A stretch of DNA of 64,000 nucleotides from Ancylostoma caninum (GCA_037903475.1 JBAJFG010000071.1:2438001-2502000), one strand, 5' to 3'; positions 1-12,211 are shown, counted from the stretch's first letter. The notes: generated from the sequence alone by a model not told the origin. A program made the numbers and translations.

Positions 1-341
1 TCTTGTCGCAGGTTCGCATCCGGAGCTCGGAAAACGCAATATTCAGTAAGAAAAACGTCTGTGGCATAGAGAAAATGGGTGAGAACATCGATAGTCTGTG
101 CCGGGTGATTTTTGGAGTGTGAGGCTTAGCGCTACTCTGGAGCAGGGGAAACCTACTTCTGTTCACCACTGCCGACCACACTGCAGTAGGTCTTCAGACA
201 TCAACTCGAAATTACTGTACTGGGACTGTGCTGCCAATGCCTGACTAGCTTAGATAAGGCTGGAGTGGCTCACACCCTTGTAGCACCACCAAACTCCTCA
301 TATAATCTCCCTATGGAGAACGTCTGATTTATGAAAACGCA

Positions 342-473
342 GAGGTGGGCAAACATATCTACCTATAAATAATCGCGCCTCTTGTTATCATACAGGAACG
401 TTAGGTGTTAGTATTATAAAAATCTCAAGGCCTAGACTTCGTCTCTCTTGAAATAAAGTCTGTTCTCCGGAAA
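342..473. repeat. Dispersed repeat, copy 1
   Basis: This stretch is visibly related to 13040-13170 and 17713-17843. Shared landmarks are GAGGTGRGCAAACAT, CATACAGGA, GTTAGG(T/C)G(T/C)TAGTATTA and TTCTCCGGAAA, in the same order and spacing. The other two copies lie inside the direct repeats around the intact LINE. No coding potential is seen and no ends could be defined. Confidence 0.6.
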
Positions 474-481
474 AATTCTAT

Positions 482-577
482 CCGCATATCATCTATAGAA
501 TAATTTTCAAAAAACAAAATACGATTTGGCCTACCGCATATCATCTATAGAATAATTTTCAAAAAACAAAATACGAT
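482..577. repeat. 44-bp unit tandemly duplicated
   Basis: Bases 482-525 and 534-577 carry the same 44-bp sequence starting CCGCATATCATCTATAG and ending ACGAT, with 8 bp between them (period 52). The two copies are identical by eye, so the duplication is recent. Confidence 0.85.
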
Positions 578-1069
578 CTGCCTTGGTTTTTTGATCTGCT
601 TTATATCTTAATAGTAGTTTTCCATCATTAATCTCTAGTTACTTTGACCTGGACACGCCCCTTTGGACGGTATAAACTTCATCGTCACCAGGTCCCGGGA
701 CGAGGTCTTCTCCAGGCCAAAATCAAAACGAAGCCCCCTCTGAAACACCAAAATTTTACGAAGCCCTCTTTGAACATGCAAACGAAAGGAAAATATGAAC
801 TCATTTGAAAATTGGAGTCCCAGGGAACAGCTCGTGCTGAGGCACGAGTTCATTGTTCAAATTATAATCTGAGGAAGGTGAGGGCACAACATTCTGACGC
901 GAAAAAATTAGAAAAAAAAAGCATAAATTCGAAGAAAACACCTCCAATCCGAAAGGGAATGGACTAGGAAGTTGAGCAGACCAAAGGACAATTTATGCTA
1001 GATGCATGCGTTTGACGCGCGTGCGTCTATATGATGAAGGATAGGGCCAGTCGCACCGCTGACTCAGCT
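578..1069. other. Gene-free stretch
   Basis: No convincing coding frame or RNA gene is seen. The part around 690-770 contains ACGAAGCCC motifs that recur near 4105-4145 and 8955-8990 in the repeats around the first LINE, so it is probably relic repeat sequence. Confidence 0.4.
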
Positions 1070-2341
1070 CAGGGCCGGTAGTAAACCCCCCCATGTCGCG
1101 ACAGCCAAGATGCGAACGCGTTAGCACCTGGTTCGCGAGATCTGCACACATGTCGCAAGAATCTCGCGACATCCATGCGCGTCTCGCGAATCAATGTGTC
1201 TTTGCTGAACCATTCGGCAGGAAAAACATGTGCTCATGGCGCAGCAGTTAGCGTGATTGCCGATAAAGAACACTACTGTGTTAGCGGGGTTCGATCCCAG
1301 TTCATTTCAACCCTTTTGCAAAACCATAGCAGTACGTGTATCCACTTTGTGACAAATTTGGATGTGGAACTAGCTTTGCTTATGCCTCCTCAATGGATGG
1401 AAAACTGTCACAGATGAGCTTCGAGAAGGTCTGAGGCAACATATTCCTAGCTAGGTGCATAAGTTTGGTGCGGTTTTTCAGACAGTTACAATACAATTTT
1501 CTCTTCTCTTCCACTGCAAATTTTGAATCATCCTAGGAAGTTTGGACTTCACGGGTCTCTTTAATCTTTCCTCAGTTCGCAAAATTCTTTTTTGAAATTC
1601 GTGCCGAGACACGCAATTCAAGCAGTAATGAACAGATCCCACGTGTCAGTTGTATATGAAACTTCCGCTCTGCATGTTTCGTGTTCTTTTTGTGATTTCT
1701 CGCTCATTTTGGCCGCGTAGCCGCTATTTGGTTGTCCTATGCGCTGAAAAAAAACGATATCATTGTCGATAATCCATAAAGATCACTTCTTTGTGGATTT
1801 TTTACGGCTTGTTTATCACCTACTTCCTCAGATCTTCTCAAAAGATCAAGGGTGCTCAATATGGTTCGGATATGTGGAAATCCAGTCATTTTGTGTGTTC
1901 ATATCGAACTGCATGTCGAGCTTGCAACTGGACAAAACAAGAGATGTGGACGAATGCTTGGGAGCTGGGTAAATCTGCTCTGTTTTGAAGAAACTTCGTT
2001 TTGATCTTGACCAAGGGCCTGTGCCGATGCCTGACCGTTGTCAACGAACTGGACGTCTACGAACTCCGTTCGGGTTCGCGACATCGCACCTCGTTGAATC
2101 GCACACTATTTCCCCTAACTTTGGCTGTCTGCGCCTCGTGACCACGAGGTCATGAACGTGGATCGCGACCACATTCGTGAGAATGTCATTGAACTGAGCT
2201 TGCAACTATGTCGCGACATCAGCGAGAACACACGCTTTATTATAGGAAGTTCATGAACATCTCGCGACAAATGTGAGCGAGAATGTCACGACATGTTGGC
2301 AGCCGAGAGTTCACGACATCAGGGGTTTACTACCAGCCCAG
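1070..2341. mobile_element. Non-autonomous DNA transposon with short TIRs
   Basis: The left end (1070) reads CAGGGCCGGTAGTAAACCCC. The right end, read in reverse complement from 2341, gives CTGGGCTGGTAGTAAACCCC. The interior is rich in TCGCGACAT-like motifs in both orientations and has no transposase-like ORF. Related single ends are at 47081-47101 and 51896-51912. No target duplication could be settled. The superfamily is not known. Confidence 0.55.
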
Positions 2342-3058
2342 GGGCACGCATTTACGGCCTCGAGGCGGCCGTACGTGTACAATCTTTTGCAAATTAATGC
2401 ATACGGCTGACGCACGTAGCTAGTGTAAATTAACCTATAAATTGCCTTTGAAACGGTCACTAGAACATGTGAGAATGAATAGATGATTTTTACAAATAAG
2501 CCCAAAAGATGTCGAACAAAGCAGGATATGTTCGAAAATGAAACGAAACAGCAGAGATTTCGACCATATTACATCAGAGAACTACGAGCAAACATTGGAG
2601 TGATTTGGAATTCTGGATGTTCTTTGAACGTTATCCACAGGGTACATTTGGACGCGATCCACATGGCAAAACGCGTTCAAACTAGTCCGCGACGTTTCGA
2701 CTGGAGCCCATATTCTACGGGCTTGGACTCCATGGGATTCCAAGGATTCCCGCGCAGCGTAAACGCAACGGAATGAATTGCAATCTTCAGGATCTTCAGG
2801 AGAACTAAGAGGGCACTACAGGTGTTTGCTAAAAATCACCGAAACTTCTGTGAACTAAAAAAGTGTATGCTCTTTATGTATGCTGAGTGCCAAATTACCG
2901 CTAGTTAGCAACACTCCAAGAACTCCTTCGAATTCCACACTTCATGGATCGCATCCATCAGGTGCTTGAATGATGAAGCGGACCCTACAGAAAAAAGTGT
3001 ATGATGAGGAAGCCCAAAAATTATTTAAACTAAAAAAAGGGTATGCTCATTAAGTGAC
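2342..3058. other. Gene-free stretch
   Basis: There are only short open frames (the longest about 97 codons, at 2483) with no recognisable motif, no nearby splice partners and no homology that I can see. Nothing is annotated here. Confidence 0.4.
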
Positions 3059-3529
3059 TTAAAGGCAGCAGGAGCTGAAATTCTCGACTCTGAGCTGAGC
3101 TGCGGGTGGTGAAGTACAGACTCAGCACATCATAAATGTGAAACGAACACAGACAATGATGGCTTACCTGCAGAGAAAATGGAAAATTCGTCGCGAACAC
3201 GCCTGGCCGTGTTCGTGCGCGGACGAGTTTTCCCCGGCGCGAAAGCCATTGCGGCGCGTGGTTTTGGCCGAGTCCCGCCATGAAACCCTGTGAATTGAAT
3301 GCATTTCGTTTTCCCTTTGCGCCAAACCACGCACCGCAATGGCTTTTGCGCCGGGGAAAACTCGTCCGCGCGCGAACACGGCCAGGCGTGTTCGCGACGA
3401 ATGTTCCATTTTCTCTGCAGGTAAGCCATCATTGTCTGTGTTCGTTTCACATTTATGATGTGCTGAGTCTGTACTTCATCACCCACAGCTCAGCTCGGAG
3501 TCGAGGATTTCAGCTCCTGCTGCCTTTAA
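3059..3529. mobile_element. 471-bp palindromic (foldback) element, copy A
   Basis: Nearly the whole segment is one inverted repeat with arms of about 220 bp. The ends are TTAAAGGCAGCAGGAGCTGA and its reverse complement. If TTAA is the duplicated target, the element core starts AGGCAGC, which resembles piggyBac-type targeting, but this is inference. Each arm carries TTTTCTCTGCAGGTAAGCC on the outward-reading strand and a GC-rich inner part. Other copies are at 23004-26902 (split by an RTE LINE) and 41475-41946, with a fragment at 26960. No transposase is encoded. Confidence 0.8.
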
Positions 3530-3827
3530 GTCGACTTGGGAGACCTGGAGGGAGACCTGAGGCCTCCCCATACATTCTTTGCGCCGCACATCGGTTCTGG
3601 GAATACTGAGCATACTGTTGTGATGCTCTTAGATCTCCCCAAACTCCAATTTTCAAGCCCAATCTTAAAGTCTGGACTTCACAGCAGCTTCATGAAATTT
3701 CCGAAAAAAGCGTTTTTCGTATATATCTTTCGTGCGATGCATAGGTTTTGGTCGTCCGTTCGAACACCTGTGGTAGTCCCTTAGTTCTTTTGTTAATGAA
3801 GATATCATGTCATTTGAGACTGCGCCG

Positions 3828-4604
3828 GAATCCTTAGAATCTTGCGGTGTCTGTAGAATATGTGCTCCAATCGAAATACTTGGACCGGACACTCGCCTTA
3901 CCGCTCAAAGCGACAGCAGCCTCCCTACAAGCCGTTTTTCGACCTCAGTCGCCCCTATTGCGCCGCCGAAAGCAAGAGCAGCTTCTCCGCACTTGATGAA
4001 TCACTTAACTTATTTAATCCTCCTATCTCGCCTGATGACTGTGATGCCTAGCTTAGAAGTAACAAAGCCACAATTTCTTCCAAGAATCCGCCCCGGACCC
4101 CAGTACGAAGCCCCCTTTGCTTTTTGACCCTTTTACGAAGCCCAGCTTGCCCCCGGGAAGACCTGTGTTGGGGCCTGCTCGTCACTGTTCTACATACGCA
4201 TTTACACAAAGGCCACTCTCCCCGGCGAAGGAGCCTCGGGAGTTGTCTCTAACTTATAGCCTCTTGTCTAGGGGGTACGATGCTAAACAGGGTGCGCATT
4301 TACTTCAAATATTACTTCCTACTAGATGAGCTCCGACCTGGAGGGTAACCCAGGTAAGGAAATTTAACTAGTACGGTTTCTGTTTCACCGTTTCTTATTA
4401 ATTTTGGCAACTATTCCATTCTAAACAACTATGTTTTACATACTTGTTTTCAGGCCAATTGACCCTTTTCAGACCAACTAGGTCTATGCTATCCAACAGA
4501 ATAGCCCATTGAACCTTTAACTCGATTTAAAGAATTTCAGTTCAAACAGCCATGGGTACAGTGACCTTCTTATCGAATAAAAGTGGTAAACCATTATACT
4601 CCAT
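3828..4604. repeat. ~780-bp direct repeat, left copy (flanks LINE 1)
   Basis: Bases 3828-4604 (777 bp) match 8677-9458 (782 bp) in the same orientation at roughly 95% by eye. Differences are scattered substitutions and a few small indels. Both copies end in ACCATTATACTCCAT. Outside the repeats the sequences differ at once. A decayed LINE lies exactly between them (4605-8676). The simplest reading is a target-site duplication, exceptionally long for a LINE. Confidence 0.8.
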
Positions 4605-4859
4605 TTATTTATTTATTTATTTGTTACATGGATATACCATGCGAAACAAGAATAAAACACTCAGAAAATGTCCGCAAAACACGGATACAAAAAAACCAAA
4701 CAAAAAGCTGACCTGTAAAATAGGCTAGATGTAATCGTTGGTTAATATAAACAAAAGTGAACAACGACAAATCCTAAAAAAACAAGGTCTAGGAAACCCT
4801 TGAATGTTCTCTTAGATATCTGCCAACAATTGTTTTGAATTGTCGAATATTACTGGGAA

Positions 4860-6414
4860 TTATGTGGTGTTTTGATAATTTCTGGAACTCCGAACCCGCT
4901 CAGCGAAATAGTTGAACCTTAAGGAGTACCTCGCCCTGATCACTCCCAACTTGGTCGAACCCCCTCTAGTTCTGGATTGAGTTAAATGGAAAAACGTATC
5001 TGCTTTCAAGCCCACGTGATTATTGAGAATTTTCCAAACCATCACCAAGTCATTTCGTTTTCTCCTAGCTGATAATGAATCCAACCCGAATTGCCTGTTC
5101 CTAGAATAACTGCAAGGTATACCAATGCAGTCGTATCCTCCCATTCGTATCAGGAGCTTTCTCGTGAAACTATTCTGGACTTTTTCAATCATCCTCTTCA
5201 TCTTCAGCTTATAAGGAGAGAATACAGTCGTACCATATTCTAATATTGGGCGGACATAGGTTTTTATGCCCATAATAGTACATTGGGGTTTCTTGAGGAT
5301 AAAGCCTTGAAAAGGTTGAACAACCTAGAATTGGCATTACGTGCAATTACCTCACAGTGCTTGTCAAAACAAAGTTTATTATCAAACATGAATCCAAGAT
5401 CACGAACTGATTCAGTAGAACGCAATGGTTCCCTCTCTGAATAGTACGCGTTCCCTACATCATTACAACCTAAATGTAGTACTCTTGTTTTATCTGTGGA
5501 AATCGGAAGGGACCACTGCACAGCCCAACACGCAACAGAGTCGATGGCTATTTGAATTATTGTAGGATCAGATGAGGAGCTTAATTCCCGATAAATTTTG
5601 ATGTCGTCAGCAAAAATTTTACATTTGACACCCGTCCTGCGAATAACCTACGGGAGGTCTAACTTATATATATTGAACAAAAGTGGAGACAACACTCCTT
5701 CCTGAGGAACACCTCTTCTCACCTTACGTGCAGAGGATAAGGTGTTACCTATCCTCACTTGAAACAACCTTCCTGAAAGAAATTGCTCCACCCATCTGAC
5801 TAAATCTTCATGAAAACCTAATTTCCGAAGCGCGTGAATTAACCTCTTATGAGAAACCCTGTCGAATGCTTTTTCAAAATCAAAATAAATAATGTCTACT
5901 GGCAATTTGGTATGAAGCGCTGCAGTCCAATCATTTAAAAGCTCCAGCATGTGCGTCTCAGTGGATCTACTGATTCTGAAGCCATGCTGATCGACCGAGT
6001 ACAAATTTTGTGAGTCCAGATATTGAACGATTTCTTTTTTAAGAAATTTCTCGAAAACTCTAGCAAAATGGAGGTAATGCTCACAGGTCTGTAGTTAGTA
6101 GGTACATCTAAAGGGTTTTTTTTTCAAAATAGGAGTTATCAGAGAATGTTTCCAGCGACTGGGAATCTCAGCTTTAGCAAAGCTCGCTCTAAATAAATAT
6201 TCAAGAGGTGAACGAATTTCCCTGCAACTTCTTTGATGAACGAAAACGGAATGCCATCCGACGAGGTGGAATGAGAAGAAGGCCCACTCATCAGTAGATC
6301 AGAGATGGATTGCTTATCAAAATGCATTGACAACATCATAGGTTCTCGTGACTTCAAAAGAAAAGCTGGTAAATCGATAGAAGAAGAATCATCTTGATAC
6401 GCTTGTTCGAACAC
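4860..6414 (-). pseudogene. LINE 1 ORF2 remnant, reverse transcriptase and C-terminal part
   Basis: Several minus-strand frames carry pieces of one RT: the finger/palm entry (6139-6414), YFDFEKAFDRVSHKRL and GVPQEGVLSPLLF (5648-6004), the FADD catalytic box near 5603-5611, the VRDLGFMFDNKLCFDKH region (5264-5521), and KTYVRPILEYGTTVFSP with the following basic region (4860-5273). The pieces are separated by stops and frameshifts, including one between 6004 and 6139 and one near 5270. The element cannot encode an active polymerase. In the family this domain copies element RNA at a nicked target. Confidence 0.85.
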
Positions 6415-6596
6415 ATCAGCAAAAATCTCGACCTTGCGCTTGTCTAAGCAGACAAAGTTAGTACTACCGAGAAGCCGTAATGTGGAAATTTTGGATTTAG
6501 TTCTAATTTTATTCCTAATGTACTAGAAAGGTTTAGACTTATTTCCCTGTTCGACTATACTTTTCTCCACGTGACTATTATGCTTCCTTAATCTTG

Positions 6597-7585
6597 TTAG
6601 AACTTTTTGGTGAGTTGCTTGTATTTCACCCAATTATCATCGGAAGGCGATGAAGTTGCTTGTACCCATGCTTCAGAACGTTTCTCAAAAAGAGCCAACA
6701 GATAATCAGGAAGATGGTTTTTTCTGATCCGCTGTTTAATCAGAGGAACAAACATTTCAATGCAATGGTTTAATAGCGCTATAAACAACTCATAAGCCTC
6801 ATTCACGGTTGTTGTACTCGCGAAAGAACCAATCCAATCCACCTGACTTAGATAGTTCCTGGTCATGTCGAAGTCCGCATGTTTAGAGTCTCTCCTAACA
6901 ATCATTGGCTGTTCACTTCGTTCCACTAGAACCTTAAAGCCAACTGAGTAATGGTCGCTGGATCCTATAGGTGGCCCAACCTCTAATTGCCCAACCAGAT
7001 GATCTTCATTGCATAGGACAACATCCAATGTGTGGTCTCCCCTGGTGTACCCTGTTACGTACTGGCGGAAGTTGTGACTGCCGCACATTTCGAGGAACTT
7101 CTTGGCTATGGCAGACGTGGCTGTAGATTGACCACTCCAATTAATATCCGGAAAATTCAAATCACCTAATATTACTGTTGGAGAATCGCAACAGGCCAAA
7201 TCACTCATGGCCTTAACAAGTTGTTCACTGCTGAACGTGGAGCAGTTGGGTGCTCTGTACACAACCAAAAACCTCAACTCTACTGACGCGAGCATAACGT
7301 CACAGCACAATAACTCATAAGAGTTAGGAACAGACTCACGAAAAACCTCCTTGTAATTTATCCCTACTTTCAAAAAGAGAGCAACGCCTTCGTCTTTTTT
7401 ACGTTTCCTGTCACAACGAATTATAGTATATGCCGAAGATATCAGTCCTAGAAGGGATTCAACCATTATGGTAGTCTTTAGCCAGGTCTCTGAAATGACA
7501 ACTACATCGTACGCCGAGCGATTGAGGAGGTAATAAAGTGAGTGGGAATTCTTCACCAGAGATCGAACGTTAGCTGAAAGACAGG
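6597..7585 (-). pseudogene. LINE 1 ORF2 remnant, AP-type endonuclease
   Basis: This is an open 319-codon stretch, with the frame continuing upstream to about 7585. It carries the exonuclease-endonuclease-phosphatase motifs ANVRSLV, ISETWLKT, YRAPNC, GDLNFPDINW and SSDHYSV. GDLN replaces the usual GDFN, as in LINE 2. The domain would nick target DNA to prime reverse transcription. The ORF ends at 6597, before the RT pieces, so it is disconnected from the polymerase. The upstream ORF1 stop (TGA near 7553) overlaps this frame. Confidence 0.85.
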
Positions 7586-8496
7586 TCGAAAAGTTGGCAG
7601 AAGACCGGGGATAATTCCCTGACTAACTTGGCGACTACTCAGCTGTGTAGCACATTGCGAAGGTTGAACATTGACAGGCACCGGTAAAGGTTGACTCAAA
7701 CAAGAATTGACATTTTGCTGTTGCTGGCGAGAAAACTGTACTCTCCGATATGACAATCGTTGCACCCTCAGCTTATCTCTTTCTTCTTTGGTCAGAGAAG
7801 GACGTATGAAAACGCCCTTCGTCATGAAAGATTTAAGCTGAGGTGCTCTCCTTAGTAACATATCCTAAAGAAGGTAGAAGGCAATACCACTTTTAAGAGA
7901 CGAAACGATGGACTAGGCCGACCCATTCGATAACAGATCACAGGTTTACATTCCATGGACAAAAAATCAAAAAATCTTCTTACACAATCCAGATCATAAC
8001 ACAAACGATTAGAGGCACAGGGCTCAGAGCTTTCAATCACACCTGAGATGACGACAGAGCGCAAACGTTCCTTTTCTTCAAAGGAACTAAGATCAGAAGA
8101 ATGAGAGTTATTGGCTTTAACATTGGGGGTACTTTCCCTACTAAGTGCAAGTGCGGCTTTAAGGTTATCAATCTCTGTGCGGAGCTTGGCATTTTCAAGA
8201 GCTAACTCACGATTTTTTTGTTCGTTCTCGACCTCCTTGGCAGCATGTCAATCGCGATCTTCGAGTACGTGGCCAAGAATGGTCTTCAGGTACGGTGGCA
8301 CGTTGGCATCTTGAAGAAGGAGGGCCACAGCTTCAGCCAAGTCTCCTGACTCCTGGAGAAGGGAGTCTTGTGCTGCTCCTCTCAGCCGCTTGTCAGATTT
8401 CTGAACATACGCAGGAGCAGAAACACTATCTCTGACCATGTCTGGATCGATTGCACACGTGGCCTCAAGCGTCGACAATCGGAAAAAATCACACAA
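7553..8496 (-). pseudogene. LINE 1 ORF1 remnant
   Basis: Three minus-strand frames (8248-8496, 7852-8064, 7553-7861) match successive parts of LINE 2 ORF1. These are an N-terminal segment with LLQDANVPPYLKTILGHVLEDRD, then VVISGVIESSEP...YRMGRPSPSFRLLKVVLPS, then LLRRAPQLKSF...GVFIRPSLTKEERDKLR. In the family this is an RNA-binding protein that accompanies the element RNA. Frameshifts separate the pieces. I recognise the family pattern but no named domain. Confidence 0.75.
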
Positions 8497-8676
8497 ATAA
8501 GTGGCGTACCGGTTTTGGTGCCTTCCCTCTACTTAATAGTTGTAATGAGGGCCACACCACAAGGTGTTCAACAAAATACTGCCCTTAGAATACGGTAAAG
8601 AGATGAAGAAAACAGATCAGCCGAATTGGTCGGAGTGAGGCAGTGGTGCCGCCGTCCAGGGTGGCAGACAGTGTGC

Positions 8677-9458
8677 GAATCCTTAGAATCTTACGGTGTC
8701 TGTAGAATATGTGCTCCAATCGAAATACTTGGACCGGACACTCGCCTGACCGCTCAAAGCACGAGCAGCCTCCCTACAAGCCGTTTTTCGACCTCAGTCG
8801 CCCCTATTGCGCCGCCGAAAGCAAGAGCAGCTTCTCCGCACTTGATGAATCACTTAACTTATTTAATCCTCCTATCTCGCCTGATGACTGTGATGCCTAG
8901 CTTAGAAGTAACAAAGCCACAATTTCTTCCGGGAATCCGCCCCCGACCCCAGTACGAAGCCCCTTTTGCTTTTTGACCCTTTTACGAAGCCCAGCTTGCT
9001 TAAGACCTGTGCTGGGGTCTGCTCGTCACTGTTCTACATACGTATTTACACAAAGGCCACTCTCCCCCGCGAAGGAGCCTCGGGAGTTGTCTCTAACTTA
9101 TAGCCTCTTGTCTAGGGGGTACGATGCTAAACAGGGTGCGCATTTACTTCAAATATTACTTCCTACTAGGTGAGCTCCGGCCTTGAGGGTAACCCAGGTA
9201 AGGAAATTCAACTAGTACGGTTTCTGTTTCGCTCTTTCTTATTAATTTTGACGACCATTCCATTCTAAACAACTATGTTTTATATACTTGTTTTCAGGCC
9301 AATTGACCCTTTCCAGACCAACTAGGTCCATGCTATCCAACAGAATAGCCATTAAACCTTTACTACACTTTTAACATGATTTAAAGAATTTCAGTTCAAA
9401 CAGCCATAGGTGCAGTGGCCTTCTTATCGAATAAAAGTGGTAAACCATTATACTCCAT
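8677..9458. repeat. ~780-bp direct repeat, right copy (flanks LINE 1)
   Basis: This is the partner of 3828-4604. It begins GAATCCTTAGAATCTTACGG and ends TATACTCCAT followed by GGTAGTCC, which should be the pre-insertion continuation. Divergence from the left copy is about 5% by eye, in keeping with the decay of the LINE between them. Confidence 0.8.
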
Positions 9459-11450
9459 GGTAGTCCGGGCACCATTAGTGATTCGAATCGATCTTTCTCA
9501 TAATCTTTCTTAGCTGAACAAAACATTCTTCATTTCCGGCATTCCTCTTGGTACCTCTCATCTAAAAATATACTTTATTATTGTAAACTGCTATCATAAC
9601 TATACTTAATACTTATCACAGCTTCACTATAAGTTCCCGAAGGGGTAGGAACATTCTCCCTCTCCACAGCGTCCATATCCAACCCCGGTAATGAAATTGG
9701 TCCGACTACCTACCGGCCCTCCTAAAAGTAAACAACTTCTTTCATATATAATAATGTTACATTATATTACATATAATAATGTTACACTATATTACCTCTT
9801 TCTTTCCTCAGTCGGAGGTCCACAATTTCATCAAGTGTTATAGCGCTCCAGTTAAGGCGCCACGCTCACACAACTGGGTCGTACTGAAAAATATAAAATT
9901 GCATCATACTTCACAGGCTTGCTTAATAAAATTAATAAACTTGCAATACCCATTCTATTAATTTCTATTTTGGCTCGCTTTATTTTTATTTCCACGAGGC
10001 TTTTTTTTCGCTGCACGTACTTCACCCTGATTTTGTTGTGCAATTATAAGCTATAATCAGGTGAATATATAGAGCTAATCAAATTACGGTATATTATTTC
10101 TCCTTACCACAAACGATTGGCGTTAGTAACTCGCACCCTTTTTTCTGCACCACAAGATTTCCATCCCATGTTGTTTGTTATATTCAGCTAATTTATTTTT
10201 ATCTTGCTCGGTGTACCAACGCCAAAAAGTGGAACTCTTTTTCGCTTAAAAACACAACAACACCTGTAGTAGTTCAACCGCTTAGTTGTTCCCTTTCATT
10301 TTAGGTAATCTCTCGGTTTACTAATCAAACTAGTAGCCTTCTCTTGTAGCAATTAACTATAGATTAAATACTATGTACAAATCTTACATTCCTACCGTTA
10401 GACCCATAGTCTTCGAGTCTAATTCTGCTGGTCTTACTCAGCATAACGGTACGGAATCTCTTTCTGTATCATCTCTTTTTCGTACTTGTATGACAAAAAA
10501 ATTTTACACATGATCTCACAAACTAATCAATGTAATGAAAATTCAATAGTTATTCACATATTAATTAATCATCTTTACCTACCCTATGTTAGTCGGGAAG
10601 TCTTTGATCATTATGTTGAAATCCTTTCTGTATGATATGAGTATTTTCAGAATTTTGATCCACTCACACAACACTTTCGCATGCACAGACTCAGCATAAC
10701 GTGCGGCACGATCCATACCAAATAAAACAAATCACTCTTTCAACAAACAAATATGGGCCAAAGAAGAATGTTCGCCATTACAACAAATTTCTTTCATCAT
10801 ATATAACCACTACGTTAGCACCTTATTATGACATGGCAAATATAATTATGTTCGTAATGATTTAGTTATTACACACACTTCATCAATCATTACATATTCA
10901 TTTGGCTTTATTTACCTTTGAAGAACAATAGGATCCCTTTGTTATGGGTTCAGACACTTATACCTTATGTAACAACTGGGGTGGTAGTAATTTAGCCGAA
11001 ATTGCCATCTTCATCAGAGGTGTAAGTACCAATTAAGTGCCAATTAACTGCCAATCATGACTTTTAGAAATATGCTGTTCTCGATGTTTTATAACCAATA
11101 GTCAGGCTTGGATTGAAAACTGGCAATTAAGCAGAAGCGAATATCGAGTTTTCATCGGTATCTCGAGCCCGAGATCAGATGACGCTGACCTAGCGCTGAA
11201 CCCGAGCAACCCGAGCTCGTCAAAAATTGGTCAGCGTGCGTGAAAGAGCGCGTAGTAAAGCGAGACGCAGACACCTTGCGAAATCGACAGCATCCAGGGA
11301 TACATTTTGCTGCCGATCTCGCTGACGATTTCGCCGACAATACTGCGTTCCGAGCGCACACGTCCTTCATCAGCGAAGAAGTACAGGAAATGCAAAGAAC
11401 CTCATTACCCACATTGCATTTTTGACCCGAAATCACTAATCGCATACAAA
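9459..11450. other. AT-rich gene-free stretch
   Basis: The longest open frames are 60-107 codons, on both strands, with no motif. The motif ACTCAGCATAACG appears near 10436 and 10687. No exon-like series with splice signals was seen. Confidence 0.4.
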
Positions 11451-11520
11451 TGGCTGGCAATGGTATAGTGGTCAAGTGGCTTGTTCATCATGGAATCGAG
11501 TCGGTGGTTCGATTCCGCTG
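11451..11520 (+). other. tRNA-like sequence (SINE head or tRNA relic)
   Basis: The sequence has an A-box-like GGTATAGTGGTCAAGTGG at about 11462-11479 and a B box GGTTCGATTCC at 11506-11516, spaced as in a tRNA. A partial T stem (CGGTGG with CCGCTG) flanks the B box. No full acceptor stem pairing is seen, so it is not called a functional tRNA. The sequence after it resembles what follows 11675-11750. Confidence 0.45.
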
Positions 11521-11674
11521 CAATGTCAGAGCCTTGCAAACGATTTTTCATGTGCTTTCTGCATAGAAAGCGGCTTCAATCACTCCAGTTCCCAACTATC
11601 AACCTGGAGGACTTTTCACTAGTGATGGGTAAGAAATGCTTGATGTGCTTGCGAAGGCGGGTAACGGTTAGTAG

Positions 11675-11750
11675 TGGGTGGTGTAGTGGCGGAGAGGCTT
11701 AATCGCAGTGAGTTCGTTGGGTGGATCAAGACCTGTCCAGGGCAAGCATT
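11675..11750 (+). other. Second tRNA-like/SINE-like segment
   Basis: An A-box-like GGTGTAGTGGCGGAGAGGC is visible, but the B box is weak. Its downstream sequence (TTGCAAATGGGTTTTC, then TGCTTCTACACAGGAA) aligns with that of the segment at 11451. The pair therefore looks like two diverged copies of one short interspersed repeat. Confidence 0.35.
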
Positions 11751-12211
11751 TTGCAAATGGGTTTTCGGATGCTTCTACACAGGAACTAAGTTGCAATTGC
11801 TATGTCTTTCTCAAACTAACAGCGGAGCGGTAAATCACTCATCTTTTAGTCAGTAATATGCACATGTCGAAGCTTGGACTCTCAATTTCTTCACTGTTGG
11901 CTTTTCACACCGCTGCTAACTGAAGAGTCTAGTGTGGAGCAAATAGGGTGTACTCTAATCCCTGGTTGGCTTAGTCTCAGTTTCGCTTGCAACGGCTGAG
12001 AGTTAGGAGTATTCACGATCCTACGTGAGGTCCGAAAACAAGCCATTTCTCGAAAACTGGTTTAGAACACTTGATGAGTATCTTTTGGCAAGCTCATCAG
12101 AGAATCCTATAGGTAAAGGAAGAAATGCACAAAAAGTCACACATTTCTCAGAAATCCGTGATCGAATCCATGTTGTAGGTGTCAGTTCCTTGCGCGGATA
12201 GATTCTGCATC

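Larger units (their letters stand above)
4605..8676 (-). mobile_element. LINE 1: decayed CR1/Jockey-group non-LTR retrotransposon
   Basis: The 4.07-kb element is read on the minus strand. Its 3' end is on the left and finishes in a (TAAA)n tail at about 4603-4622. Its 5' end is at 8676. It contains broken ORF1 (about 7553-8496) and broken ORF2 (about 4860-7585) with endonuclease, reverse transcriptase and the CR1-like C-terminal region. Protein resemblance to LINE 2 (13264-17426) runs throughout, so they belong to one family. Stops and frameshifts divide both ORFs. Flanking direct repeats are 777 and 782 bp. Confidence 0.85.

Noticed and set aside
3059..3609. ORFs of 80-118 codons in the palindromic element
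   Set aside because: The same peptides recur in each copy on both strands because the element is an inverted repeat; no domain or start context.
3828..9458. Assembly duplication as the cause of the ~780-bp repeats
   Set aside because: The copies differ at scattered positions (~5%) with small indels, which a duplicated contig end would not show. It remains possible in principle for the identical 510-bp pair.
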